The position numbers were made by a program, and so were the translations under genes. From NCBI RefSeq assembly GCF_026262505.1, contig NC_067207.1, positions 34,316,082 to 34,380,081 of the forward strand: a stretch of DNA of 64,000 nt, given 5' to 3'. Shown piece after piece: positions 24,736 through 37,400 of the stretch (position 1 is its first letter; every line of letters starts with the position of its first letter). The stretch comes from Trichomonas vaginalis G3. Lineage: Eukaryota > Parabasalia > Trichomonadida > Trichomonadidae. Under the pieces are notes generated by a model. It was given only the letters and a program-made list of their open reading frames with translations, was not told the origin of the DNA and did no database searches.

Positions 24736-27180
24736 ACGAAATAAAAAAAATTAAACTATTATTTAAAATATAATGATAATAAAATAAATCGGAATTTTCT
24801 ATTAATTTATTGTTAAACTTCAACTAATGCATTGCCGTAATATATCTAACAAATTCAAGCTATTGTGTCAAATCTTTCGTCTATCTTTTTGTCATTAATT
24901 TATCAGTTTTTTCCATAATCCGAGAATGATTAAAAACTTTATTTCCTTTGTTTAAGAATTCATCGAGTCCCTGAATTAATTTGGTTCACGTTTAACATCA
25001 TTCAAAACCTTTCCATTTTGCTTTCTAATATATCCCATTCTTTTGTAAATATCATTTTTCATTTCCACTGGTTTACATCATTGTTTATTGTTCTATGCCA
25101 ATGTATTATTGTAATAATATACTAACTGTTGATGATTGGAGTCATGATTTCCATCCAGTAGTAGTCTGAACGCGTTAAACGCCGTAACGCATCTCATAAG
25201 AGTTTCTCATTACCTGCATCAAACTAATTTTAATTAATGAAACGTATATGGAGAGGATGAAAAGTAAAAATTAATTTGTGGAAATAATGAGTCATAGCTG
25301 CCTGAAATCCTTTAATCACGCATCACCCCTTATATTATCTACTCTTTCAATGATTAGTAAAGTATTGAATACTCTTCTTGTTTCCTGTTCTGTTTTCCCC
25401 TTTCACGCGGAAATGCAATATAAATATCTGGTGTTTAATGTTAATGGCAAATAAATAAGTAACGTTTCCTCTTGTAAATATTCTAAATGATCGATTTCGT
25501 TAGAATATGGATATGTGCAAAATAAGGGCGACTAAATTTTTCCATTAACGAGTTTGAATTTTTGGGTCAATTGGTTTATGTTAATATGCTTGAAAATCCT
25601 TTGTTAAAAAATCTTTGCTTCTTAAATGTTGAATGGATTATAATAAAGTGAATGTATGAAGGATTAATGAAGGAGGAGGCGGTACTGTCGTTGGAGGGTT
25701 TGGTGTTGCAGGTGGTTTTACATTATCTGCTTTGATTTGGATCTTCATTCCCGCCCTTCATTAATTCTGGATGTATGTCCTATTCAATGATTTGTTTTAA
25801 ATATGCTGTATATATAAGGTTTGATATACTTTCCCGCTTCGAGTTTATGTTGAAGGATGAAATTCCAAAAAGTTGATCTTCATTAAAATCGGCTGATATG
25901 GTTTAACTAATGAATCATAAATAAAGCTTGTGCTTCATTTATGGTCTGAATGACCTGGGCGTTTTGCACAGCTTTTGTTTTGCGGCTGCAGGATTATATA
26001 ATTTATTAATTATATAATTCATTCAATACTTCTTCTGTTAATACTTTATTTTTGAAATGCTTTCAATTGTTAAGTTGTGATTTTACTTTTCCCTTGAATA
26101 TTCATTATTTTAATTTTGTCTTTAATTAGAATTATTTTTAATGCATGATTATTTCAACTTCATTTTAATAATACGAATAAATAATAATCCATTATCATCA
26201 CCCGTTTATATTGTTATCATGTTTTGGAGATATGATTTTAATTCATAATAACTTAAGAAAAATTTTGATTAAAGTACTAAATCATCAATTAAAATTTTTA
26301 ATCTACGCTATTCAATTTATATAAAATAAAATAATGTTTAAGGTGCTCACCTCTTTGATCAGAATCACAACCATTATTTACGGTTCCTTTTGTCTCTTCT
26401 GTGGCATTTTATTAAGATAAAATGGCATAGCAACATCCATTTTCACACATACACGCCTTAGTGTGTGCTCCCTGTTAATGCAGTCTTACCGGATTGTTAA
26501 GCGAGTCATTGACGCCGTTTTAAGTGTAAATTAATAATTCTGACCATCGAAAATAACTTTCAATATCATTTATTATATCCAAATAATTTTTAGGTGTTAA
26601 TTGTTTATTTATGTCGTAAACTAACACCCTTGCATTTTTTGTGCCAATCTTTTAAAATCAAAACTTCATCAAATTGAAGCCGTTTGAATGAAGTATAACA
26701 CCTTAGGACATAGGAACCATGTTATCAACCTTGTTATCTCATTGCTAAACCCCAATAACTTCTTCTCAATCGTGCTTTTTCCTTCAGCTTATTCTTTAAT
26801 TTAAGGTTTAAATTTCTCCACATTAAAACAAAAGAATCAAAAAGGTGCGAATTTGTAAAATGTTTTTATCATAAAATTGTTTTATCGTACAATTGCTTGA
26901 AATGCTTGAGTGCTTAGGAAGATTTGGGTCGCCAGCGATTGCCCAATAAGATGAATCAGTTATGCACGCTTCAATGAAATGAAACGATTTACATCCATGC
27001 ACTTATAACATAAAATCCATAAATGAAAACGCAAATACCAGTATTTTGCGTTATCTTAAAGTGAAGAAATGCCTCTGTAAACAATGTATCAGCATCTATA
27101 AATCTATCTTTAAGCAGATCACTTGATACGTATCCTTTCCACCTATTTCTCTTGATGTTTTTAAACTTATTTGACATACA
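24736..27180 (-). other. Indel-rich region, mainly minus-strand coding traces
   Basis: The plus strand is T-rich, as expected for minus-strand genes in this AT-rich element. A Pro-rich stretch at 25671-25735 reads KPPATPNPPTTVPPPP on the minus strand. One open frame, 26989-27177 (62 residues, MSNKFKNIKRNRWKGYVSSD), is the most gene-like piece and may be an N-terminus. Nothing is identifiable. Confidence 0.3.
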
Positions 27181-29100
27181 TGCAACGCGTGGCCTTCCTG
27201 TGCATTCATTATTTTAGTCGTTTTGCGTAATTTTGTGTATTCATTGCATCGTAACCATATGATCCATTAAAGTGAAAATTCTGCAAATAAAACTTTTTCC
27301 TTTATTTCCTTCTAATTCAGCCTTTTGTCCTTTCCATTCTAAATTCCGTTCGGCAATTCATTAAACACAAGTGTTTTTTAGTAATGTTATAAATTGATTT
27401 GAATGTCATCAATGATAAAATGAAATCTGTCTATTAGATACGCAAGATAATAAGCAAAGAAAATGGTTGATATTGGGTTGGTGTGTTGATGCTAACTGAG
27501 TTAATTTTCTTTGTTTCTGGTCAACTGGTAGATTGTTGATTTCCATGAATTATAGCATAAAACTGCCAATTGTTTTTTTTCATTCTGTGATAATATCTAA
27601 GTTTCTTATTATTGTAAAAGTTTATGAATCATTAATGTTATTTTTCATCAATGTGACGCCTTTACTTCAGGCCGTACGAATAAAGTTATTTTCTTCTTAA
27701 ATAAATTCCCCAGTGCCTTTTGCTTTCTTGTTGCTGTATCACAAATGATAACACCAATTCATCTCCCAGGCATATACATTTATGGTCAGTAATAGATTGA
27801 ATGAAATCATGGAGGATTAGATGAAAATGGATGAAGGATATAATGAATTAAAAGTCAACACCGAACGAAATGAGTCATAATGTTTGGAAGTGTCCTCATT
27901 TGGATACAGTTTTAGTTTCTGGATTATATGAAAGTTTATTAGTTTATGTGTGTGATTCCTTTAAGAATTAACTCTAATGTTGAAGCATTTGTAAACCGGC
28001 CACCGCAGTAATTCCAATTACCGGAGGATGTGATACGGCTTGCAACTGAATCTAGAGTCATTGGTAAATTATTATTTTAATGTATAATTTCTTAAATTAA
28101 TTCTTAAACGTTGAACATCTGCATCTTTATTGATTTTACTGACATTGCAATATACAACACATTAACTGACAATTTTCTTGGTATGTGGTTTTTCTTATCC
28201 GATTCTATCTAATGTTTGGTTATTAGCCATATGTAAAACGCTTTAAGCCAACACATTTTGCATTTAGATTGAAAGGATTAAATCGTGATAGTATTGATAT
28301 TCATCCATTGAAACATTGTTTTTTAGTATCCCTTTCTGCTTTTTCATCTTGTTTTCTTATATGAATCAATTTTATATTTGCAATAACTTTTTGTTAATTC
28401 AAAACTTGATTCCCACATTTTCTTCTCTGGATATTTTCGTTAGGATTAAAAGTCCTTTATATGCTAACCGTAACGAAATCATTGAATGCATTCGATGATA
28501 AGAAAGATTATGAAGCATTGTCAATTTTATTTTAAACAAATGTGTTCTTCAATAAATTTTATGGCATTGGGTCAATGCATAATTTCAACATGCTTTATTG
28601 GCAATAATGAATAGAAATATTCTAATCTAATTCTTAAAAATTTTTTAGCATCATTGAGAATATATTTGATAATCTGAATCGGAATATTGTTTTCTTGAGT
28701 TAATTGAACTAAAATGAATCTTGAGTGAATGGTTCACTTTATATAATTCATTCTTCTAATTTCTCCGCATGTGATGATTGATAAGAGGAAAAAGGATTTT
28801 AACAGCGTGATTTATTGTTTCCGTGAAATGCTTGGTGAATTGGTCCTAATGTTCCACCCGCTATATAATTTCTGATGTCAATTAAAGTCTTAAGTTCATA
28901 TGGACAGTTGTTTTCTTTACAATGATTATGCTTAAATTGAAGAAGAAGAACCCAGCAATTGATTTTAATTTTCCATTTTGCAGTGTTTAAATCACGAAGA
29001 AATTAAATTTAAAATCAAACTTTCCGAATTAAAACCACTATGATAATTCACTTTATTGAATTCGCTCATCTAGAAGTTCTTTAACGCTTCCCTTCTGTTT
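27181..29100 (-). other. Indel-rich region without recognisable gene
   Basis: Scattered short minus-strand traces (for example LGDELVLSFVIQQQESKR near 27700) but no frame longer than about 60 codons that looks coding. No repeat or RNA gene was seen. Confidence 0.3.
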
Positions 29101-30142
29101 TTTCATTTAATGTATGGGAAGCAAAGTCCCCCGCCGTTTGGTCCGTTTGCGGCTTTTCATTTAATTCTTCATAATTGGTTCAATATTTATTTAGGCAACT
29201 AGATGAACAGGTTGAAAATAAAAAATTCAATCCAATATCAGAGATGAACGAATCACTTGATGTTAAGGCAAAAATTCCTCGTAAATGTTTTATCATGGTC
29301 TACGACTCGGCGCTTCGGTCTGAAAGACCTCAGGACTCAAAAGAGTCCGTTTGGCGCTTTATTTTTGACAGTTGATGATACCATAAATGGTTTTAAGTAA
29401 AGGCGTTCAAGAAAAGTTGCACATTTCAGAAAGTCAGTTGAAGTTCTTCTTGTAGTCTATAATGTTGTCGTAAGTCAAAAGTAAATCATAATATCTTGTT
29501 GGTTTATAAATATTCCTGCAAATTGTGAGCTAATAGCCTTGATATATCTTCATGTTTGCGTGAATAATGTGGTGCATATGGTTTTGTTGTGTGTTTTGCA
29601 ATGAACGTCTTGAATTTAATCTTCCATTATTTCTTTAGCATTCTCACAATGTTTTTAAAAATCTTCTTTGGTTTTTCCTTTCTGGTCATCACGGATAGAT
29701 ATATACTTCTTCTCTTGCAAAAAGGGGCAAACTTTATATCCTGTGAGTGCTTTTCAAACGTCCCTGGTAATTCTTGTCCAGCGGTGAAGTTTTCCAGCAT
29801 GGACTCTGTGTTAATAAAAATATTTACTGTTTTCAATATTCTGGATCTATCAATTATTGATTCCACTAATGGAAAGTCTACCTTTATTTATGTCTAGCGT
29901 CTTCTGGTTGAGGTCACAAAATAAAAATCAAATTAACGTTTAACATTCTTGCTAACCATCGTCACTTTTCTGATGAAATCGTCAAATCCTTCATATGCAT
30001 TCTATGGCTTCATTTAAATTAACTTCTACGAGTTTTAGGATTAACACCATCAGGAATGTATAGAAGCGTTAAATAACCTCTACCTTCGGCTCTTTTTTGA
30101 TTATCATTCATTTAGCTGTTCCGTTTTTGGTTTCATTTATGT
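29101..30142 (-). pseudogene. Unidentified minus-strand Maverick-like gene, frame-broken
   Basis: A start near 30142 lies just after the minus-strand form of the T-rich leader (30145-30195). Early pieces read GYLTLLYIPDGVNPKTRR and YEGFDDFIRKVTMVSKNVKR. The longest open piece, 29627-29866, reads TAGQELPGTFEKHSQDIKFA and SIYLSVMTRKEKPKKIFKN. EDISRLLAHNLQEYL follows near 29540. The pieces clearly belong to one protein of about 300 residues. No family is recognised. Confidence 0.4.
29308..29360. other. GC-rich double hairpin island
   Basis: Within AT-rich DNA, two perfect adjacent hairpins, GGTCT-GAA-AGACC (29317-29329) and GGACTC-AAAA-GAGTCC (29333-29348), are flanked on both sides by GGCGCTT. 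A structured RNA or transposon-end hairpin is possible. Confidence 0.5.
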
Positions 30143-30199
30143 AAGATAAAAAATTAAAAAATAAATAAAAATAAGTTTATTTTTTTAAAAGTCCAGGGC

Positions 30200-32060
30200 T
30201 ATAAGTCCATAAAATGATATTAAGAAACATAAAATTTTTTATCATCTGCGACGTGACGAATACATTTTTAATTTACTCAAGAATGCGTACCCTGATACAT
30301 TTAAATCTAATTCCTGTCTTATTTAATTTTCACAACTTTGAAAGGAAATGTATGAATAGCTTATAAAATGATGAGAGATGTTTTATGGGTTGCTTCGCAC
30401 CATTTTTTCTGAAATAAATTGAATAATATAATGTTTATAAGTTTCAATATCTTTTATATTCTTAATAACGAATGTTATAGACTTTCAGCTTCGTCTTTCT
30501 CTTCGGTGCTGTTCTTTCATATGAAACATTATATAGTATCTTCAATAATGAAACGACATCGGCATAAAATTTTATAATGTAGCAATTGTTTTCTTTTGAT
30601 ATTTTAGTCTAACAATCAAAAACTTATCAACACCTGCACATTTATTTAAATAATAATTTGTGTAAATATCATGGTCTTCTTATCTATATCGTATTTGTTG
30701 GCAATAAAAAAAATTTGGTTATCATTTTCAGTGCTTTTTTTGAATTTTCAGAATCAATGAGGAGGTGAAAAGTAATAATACATGGAATAATCTCCATCGT
30801 CATAAATGTAACTTATGTTTTATGAATAATTTTGTGCCTTCTTCTGAAGTGGTCTTCATCTATTTACACAATCTAATAAATTTTAGTAGATTCAAAAAGT
30901 AATTTTTATACTTTCTTCATGAGATTTTTTGAACTTCTGATTCTGAAGCTGGATATTCATTAAACCTCTACTTCATTCTCATTATATTTTTTCAAGCTTC
31001 TCTAATTCCTTACATTTTTTCATCTATTTTCATCCTCTTATTTTTCCAGTTCTTCATATTCATCATATTCATCATCTTTAATCGTTTCTTCATAATATTC
31101 AGGAAAACATCAGGTTCTTTAGGTTTTTCCTTCTTCAAATGGGGATATAAGAAATTTATAACATCATCTTTATTCATTTTTCCATTCATAATCTAAATCA
31201 TTTAATAACTCCCGAATTTTTGACAATTTCTTTAATAAATATTTATTAACTTGATAACTCGCCTCCTCTAATATATCCTTTATTTCTTCGTTTGTGAATC
31301 CCAATTTTTTAACGTCGTTAGTCTTGACACTCCTTTTCTTACGAATTAAACAAAATAATTTTATTCAAAAAATGTAAGACATTGAATTTTTAAGTTTATT
31401 TTTCATTCATGAATGATATTATATCTGATTTTCTTTTACTTCTTTCATACATACTAGATTTGGAAGAATTTCGGAACTTTTTACAATAAATCTCTAAAGT
31501 TTTCTATCCCCAACGTGTGCTCAGTTATTAGTATGAAACCTGAATAAACTTTATCTTTATCTTACACCTTTCATGGCACTTCAATATAATTTATATCTCA
31601 GTTTTGATTTAGGCATTTTCCAATATTCATTAACGTTAATAATTCACAGTCCTTCCTTTTTAAATTGATGTTTAATGATATCAAGGATTTAATATCTACG
31701 TTTATATGCTCCTATTAGTTCTAACAAGGGTTTTTCTACAAAATTTAGGAATTCCATCCTCCTTTAATGTCATTCAATGATTTCCATTTCATTTATTTTC
31801 AATTCTTTCTTCTCCGTTTATGAGGTCCTTTGATTTGCTGCCATTGATTCCATGAAATTAAATATTCCTTATCATTATATTTTAAGCTCATCTAGCTTAT
31901 TTTTGGCTTTCATATTCATTTAATAATTCACAATAACATTCATTTTTAAATGAAGTTTAACCATTCAGGAATATTAAACAATGTTTTAAATTAATCGCGG
32001 AAATATCTGAAACATCATCTATGAATATAGCTTCTTTTATAAAAGATAAAAAATAAATTA
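30200..32060 (-). pseudogene. Charged helical minus-strand gene(s), frame-broken
   Basis: A probable start near 32040 follows a minus-strand T-rich leader. The clearest coding piece, about 31190-31330, reads DVKKLGFTNEEIKDILEEAS, then QVNKYLLKKLSKIRELLNDL. It is followed by an acidic piece (PEYYEETIKDDEYDEYEELE) near 31060. These suggest a coiled-coil, charged protein. No family is recognised. Confidence 0.35.
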
Positions 32061-35000
32061 TTTTAAAAATTATGTATTTTTTAATGATTTATTAAATAAA
32101 TATATTTTAATGCATCGTCTATATATAGATGCAACAAAAAAAGTCACACAACCGCACTCATATACACTTCTGTAACTGTTCACAAAAACCATTTTGCATG
32201 TATAAAAAGGAGTCTAAGAAAAGTATAAAATTATGAAGAATAATAATACTTTTTCTTACAAGTAGTCAGTCAATATGATAAAAAAAATTTCAAGCTAAAG
32301 TCGATAATTTAATTTTCGTATTATGTAATATTAACATGCCTATTTACATTGTCTAAATCAATCCAAATTAAAAACCATTAAGATTTATTGTAAAAATGAG
32401 AATTTAAATGCAAAAATATTTTCGTCCGTTATTCAACGATTAAGAGTTGTATTTGTGGCCTAGGTTTATTTATGCTTGAAGTTTATTGTTGTTATAACAT
32501 TTTTAGAATGAAGTTTTTTTTTGCGTAGATGCCGATTTGAATTTTTTGAGACTTTGAGTTTTTCGCGCCTTATAATGAGCATTTCAACAAAATTTTGTTT
32601 GAATTGCAATACAAATGAGTTTTGGCCTTAAAATTTGGTCGATATTGTTTTAGTGTCTGCATAACTATTGGATATGCTTCGATAAATGAGGAGTCAAAAC
32701 AGGGTCCAAAAAAGGGGCTTTTTGGCAAAGATTTTTCACCTCTCGAGCTTTTATATTTTAATATACCGGCACTGTATTTTTCAAAGATTTAAGTGCCTCT
32801 TTATAGAAGCATATACTGTTCTACCATAAAATATATATGAATCGTTTATCTCAGAAATTTTTATGGGGTGGTAAGTAAAGCAAATCTTGGTAATTCAATA
32901 ACCACTTTTTAAATAAAATTTAAAAGTGTTTGTGTTGAAATGTGTAAATCCATAATTTATTACCATTGAGTTGCAAAAAAAATTGAGAGACTTCTCAAAT
33001 GACATCAAATTGAATAAATTTTTAAATTCTGCATAAAATATTTTACAATGCTACGTTTTTAATCTTTAAAAATGAAGCTTATATTAGGATAATGCAGAAG
33101 ATACAAATTTTAACAGACTATTTCAGAGAATTGAAGCGTAGAGCTCAATTCTCTGAAAAGTCCTGCAAAAATTCGTATTATTTAAAAGAAAAGTCTGTCA
33201 CCATTTTTCAAATTGGCATGATTGAGTATTTGTTTTGTCGCTCAAATGAAGAACAACTTATCCTCCGATTAGAGTAGGAAATTTGACAAGATAGACTCTA
33301 AATGTCAGATATTATTCAGTAAAAACTGTCAAAAAAATAATAAAGAATTAAGGTTTTTATATTATCATTTAAAGTACTCACAAAATCTAGATTGTGAGAG
33401 CTTGAATTAACTTTTCAGGGAAAATTTTCAATCTTTAGTAATATTAAGTTATAATGTAAAGAGTGATCATAATTAATAAAAGCTAATCAATTTTCTCAAA
33501 TTTGAAATGTTTTCAAAATTTAATAACTTAAACCAAACTATAATAATCAGGGATATCATACAGAACATTTTTTCAAAATGTAATATTTTTTTAAGGGTGC
33601 ACTTCACTTTCTGATCATTCTCTTCTCAATTTTTTTTTGAGCATTCAAAATTTCTATACAAATTTCTAGGGTAAGAAAGTATTAACTTTGTTCGGGAAGA
33701 AGTTATTTTAATTCATACTTAGTAGCGCTTTATTACTGTAATACTTTTTTGCAATCACAATAAAAGATATAAGGTAGTAAAACATCACTGCGTAACACGA
33801 ATTTTGCATTAACACTTTCACATTTGAGTACTTTAACGCGGTTGTAAAGCGTTTACAAATTAACTGTTTAGCAATGTAATGTTTATTTATTTTGAAATCG
33901 GCAAATATTCACAAAGGCTTTCCGCCAATTAACAATAACAAAATTGAGAGTGTTTTACGAACGCGTTAGTTTTAGCAGCGATTATTTAACCTCCCTTATT
34001 GATATATGGGAGCATGGTCAGAAAGTGGTAAAGTTGCAGCTAAGAATTTTGAAAATGTCCATTTAATGTAAAACATGTTTTAATAATGAAAATAAAATAC
34101 CTGTTGCCATATTATATTCTGTAAAAATTATTCATCCTTTTTTTAAAAATTGGGAATCAATAAATTCCAGATTTGATGGTTGTTTTATTATAATAGTCAG
34201 TTTTTCTGACATGCAAAGATTAGTTTTATGTCAGTATTCGAAACTTGAATGTTTTATGAAAATAGTTGAGAAATTGTTCTAAAAAGATTAAATAACGTTT
34301 TAAGATATATTGCTTGCAGTTACTACTTTCTTAAGGTACCAATTTCTGATATAACCAAAATTTCACTCTTCAAATTGAAATATCTCCTAACTGCAAATTT
34401 TATCTATTACTAATGATATTATATCTGATTCTTTTCTCAATTTGAACAGAGATTATACAATCAATTTTAGCTTAAAAAAAAAAACAAAAAAAAAAAAAAA
34501 AAAAATATAAATAATCATATTTCAAGAAAAACAAAATTTACTACATAAACATAATTTACAAATTATAAAATAATTAGTTATGACACTTTTTAGATATAAT
34601 ATATAAGCCCGAAAATGGAGTATCAACAACTATTAAAATTTTATATATCCTCACTTCTTTTTAATTGTTCGGCTCCTCCTCTAAAAAGTGAACTAAAATG
34701 TTTTGAATTAAAATGTCAATTTATGCAAAGTGGAATAAAAAGAAGCATCCACTGTTTGGTAACTGCAATGCAAATTGAATTTTCCCATCATATCAAAGTT
34801 CCAACAACCTCGAATCAATCACAGATTAGGTAGTTGCAGACGATGCAGAGCAAAATGGTTTGACCAATATCAAGATAAACGCTTCGAAGCAATAAAGAAT
34901 TGAAATATCATCGCTCATCAAAGAATAATCGAATCCATCGGAGATTCTATACAGTTTCACAAGATGTAATATCTTCAATATCACACGATTCAGGAATTCT

Positions 35001-35379
35001 CCATTGACTGAATATAAGAACAATTTATTGTTTTAAAAATTCCATTTTCAATCAAATCATGTCCGCAAATATTAAAAAAATCCCATGTCGGTGTTATATA
35101 ACAGAGTACTGATGGCCATTTTTCTCCAATCGAAAATGTCTAACAAATCTATACGAAAGAGAGAGAAAGCAATAATAGTGTACATCTATGTGCATAATAC
35201 ACTCATATGGAATTTTGGAAATAGCAAGAGCATCTTACATCAGAAAGTGAATGATTGAACCCTGAGATTTCGGATGAAGTAGGTTATGGAAAGTGTAGAA
35301 TGAACTGTTGCATCTTTATTGGATACAAAACGCCCACTTCGCGCACCGGCAACTCAATATAAGACATCGACTTCGCTGA
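32061..35379. other. AT-rich, gene-poor stretch up to the gap
   Basis: No gene can be supported. An A-rich run lies at 34474-34505. A 22-bp sequence, AATGATATTATATCTGATT plus flanks, occurs near 31408 and again near 34411. A frame at 34615-34833 (72 residues, starting MEYQQLLKFYISSLLFNCSA) is open but has no supporting signal. Confidence 0.4.
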
Positions 35380-35404
35380 NNNNNNNNNNNNNNNNNNNNN
35401 NNNN
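35380..35404. other. Assembly gap (25 N)
   Basis: A run of 25 N, a scaffold join of unknown true length. Left and right flanks need not be adjacent in the genome. Confidence 0.99.
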
Positions 35405-36480
35405 AAGGTTAAAAAATAAAAGGAGTGGTTAGTAGATATGAAGTGTATTCCTGCAATGCGAGAAGAATACCAGCGAGTGTCATTAATGAAATTGATGATT
35501 TAACAAAAAGAATAGGAATTATTGAGAGCGAATAATATCGAGAAATTATTCGATTGTCATAATCATGATCGTGAGTCCCGAGGTCCTTAAAAGCTCATCA
35601 CTTCGATAAATCGAAGGTCTTTATTCATCCAAGCATATTCTCAATTAATTAACTGCAACTTCATGCTAGTATATTTTCTTTCAAATACGGATCATGTTGA
35701 AAGCTATCGTTTACTTTTTTCTGAAGTTTTTCATTTCTAGTTCTGAAACTTTAGTTTGGATGCGATTTTAACCCCGTTAAATTCTTTTCTCAGTTTATTT
35801 GATCATTAATCTTACAAAGAATCGTATTGTGGTTGGAATTTGTTTTAAACATTTATATTAATATTTGTTGATATATTCAATTCTAAGAATATATTCCCAA
35901 ATTTTTTGCAATTTTTCATTATTTAGTTTAATTCAAAGCATAAGTTTATATGAATTAAACTTACATTTTATAATATACTTTCTACATAATCATCACGAAA
36001 TAAAATAAACATCTACCTGTTTAAACCATATGTTCAAGAATTGGTGAAGAGAGCATCCTATTAATTGATTGACGGTTAGCAAATATTGATCAGCTCATTT
36101 TACATCAACAATTAAAAAATAAAATATAATAAATGTGGAGGTGGAATTTAAAGTTTATTTTTATTTTTTTATTTTTTTAATTTCATTATGTTGGGTTTAA
36201 GTGTAAATTGTCTTACACATTTTGAAAATTTTCTTAAAATCTTGATTTATTCAAAAACGTAAGAAATAAAACCGTAGAGAATTCATAACTATTTTTTACT
36301 TCATATGTAAAAAAAAGATACAAAATCAATCGATAGATGTACGATGAATTTCTTACAGTTTACAAAAAAGTACACAAAACCCTTATGATACTATTATAGA
36401 TTGTATTATTAATTAGCGCGACTAGTTAATATGCAGTTAGAGGTCTAATCCTCACCGAATTAGCAGAGTAAGATATATTA
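35405..36480. other. AT-rich stretch without clear gene
   Basis: Nothing is supportable except a T-rich leader-like block at 36150-36187 before an ATG at 36188 that opens only 24 codons (MLGLSVNCLTHFENFLKILI). Confidence 0.35.
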
Positions 36481-36489
36481 CTTTATGAT

Positions 36490-37400
36490 TTGTATAACTA
36501 ATTTATGATAATGATAGTATTATATATGCTATAATATTTATATAGTATATATTTATATGTAGTTTATATATATGTATAGTCAATTTATAGCTAATGTATT
36601 ATATTATATTGTCTATTTATATATGTATTATATTTTATATGGTAAAATATTATATATGGTATATTTATATTATGTATATATTTATATACTGTTATATTTA
36701 TATTGTATTAGTTTATAGTATGTATAATATTTATATATGTAATATTTTTTATATATTGTATATCTTTATATTTATGTATAATTTACGTATAGTTTGTTAA
36801 CCTGTATTATTATATAATGTATAGTATTTATATATGTATGATGAATTATATATGTATACTATTTCTATATGTATATATTATTATGTATAATATTTATATA
36901 ATGTATATATTTATATAATGTATATGTATTATCTATGTATATATTTATTATGTTATATAGATTGTATCTAATGGTCTATAGTTTACTATATGTATATATT
37001 TATATATGTACTAACTCTTTATATATGTATACCTATCTATGTCTAATATTTATATATGTATATATTTTATAATATGTTATATATTTATATATGTCATAAT
37101 TATATATGTATATATTTATAATTGTAATAATTTTATAGTATGTATATTTTAATATTTATAATATTTGATATTATGGTAATATTTATATATGTATATATTA
37201 TATTATGTATATATTTATATATGTAATTTTAATTTTATATTTTTATATGTATTATTTTATATACTGTATAAATTTATATATGTTTATATTTTATATATGT
37301 AATAAATTATATATGTATATAGTTTATATATGTCATATATTTATATACTGTATATATATTTATATATGGTACTATATTATATATTGTATATATTTATATG
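36490..37400. repeat. TATATATGTA microsatellite, about 0.9 kb
   Basis: Nearly continuous degenerate repeats of TATATTTATATATGTATA-type units with frequent single-base changes. Open frames in it encode only Tyr/Ile-rich low-complexity peptides and are not genes. Confidence 0.9.

Noticed and set aside
29308-29360. tRNA gene
   Set aside because: The two hairpins do not make a cloverleaf, and no anticodon arm, T-loop or A/B box pattern is present.
34615-34833. 72-codon plus-strand gene (MEYQQLLKFY)
   Set aside because: No leader motif, no family resemblance, and the region carries no other coding signal.
34820-35379. BspA-like leucine-rich repeat surface protein
   Set aside because: One short SIGDS-like string only; no repeating Leu pattern in any frame.
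36490-37400. Tyr/Ile-rich open frames in the TATATATGTA region
   Set aside because: Low-complexity translation of a microsatellite, with no start context or protein-like composition.
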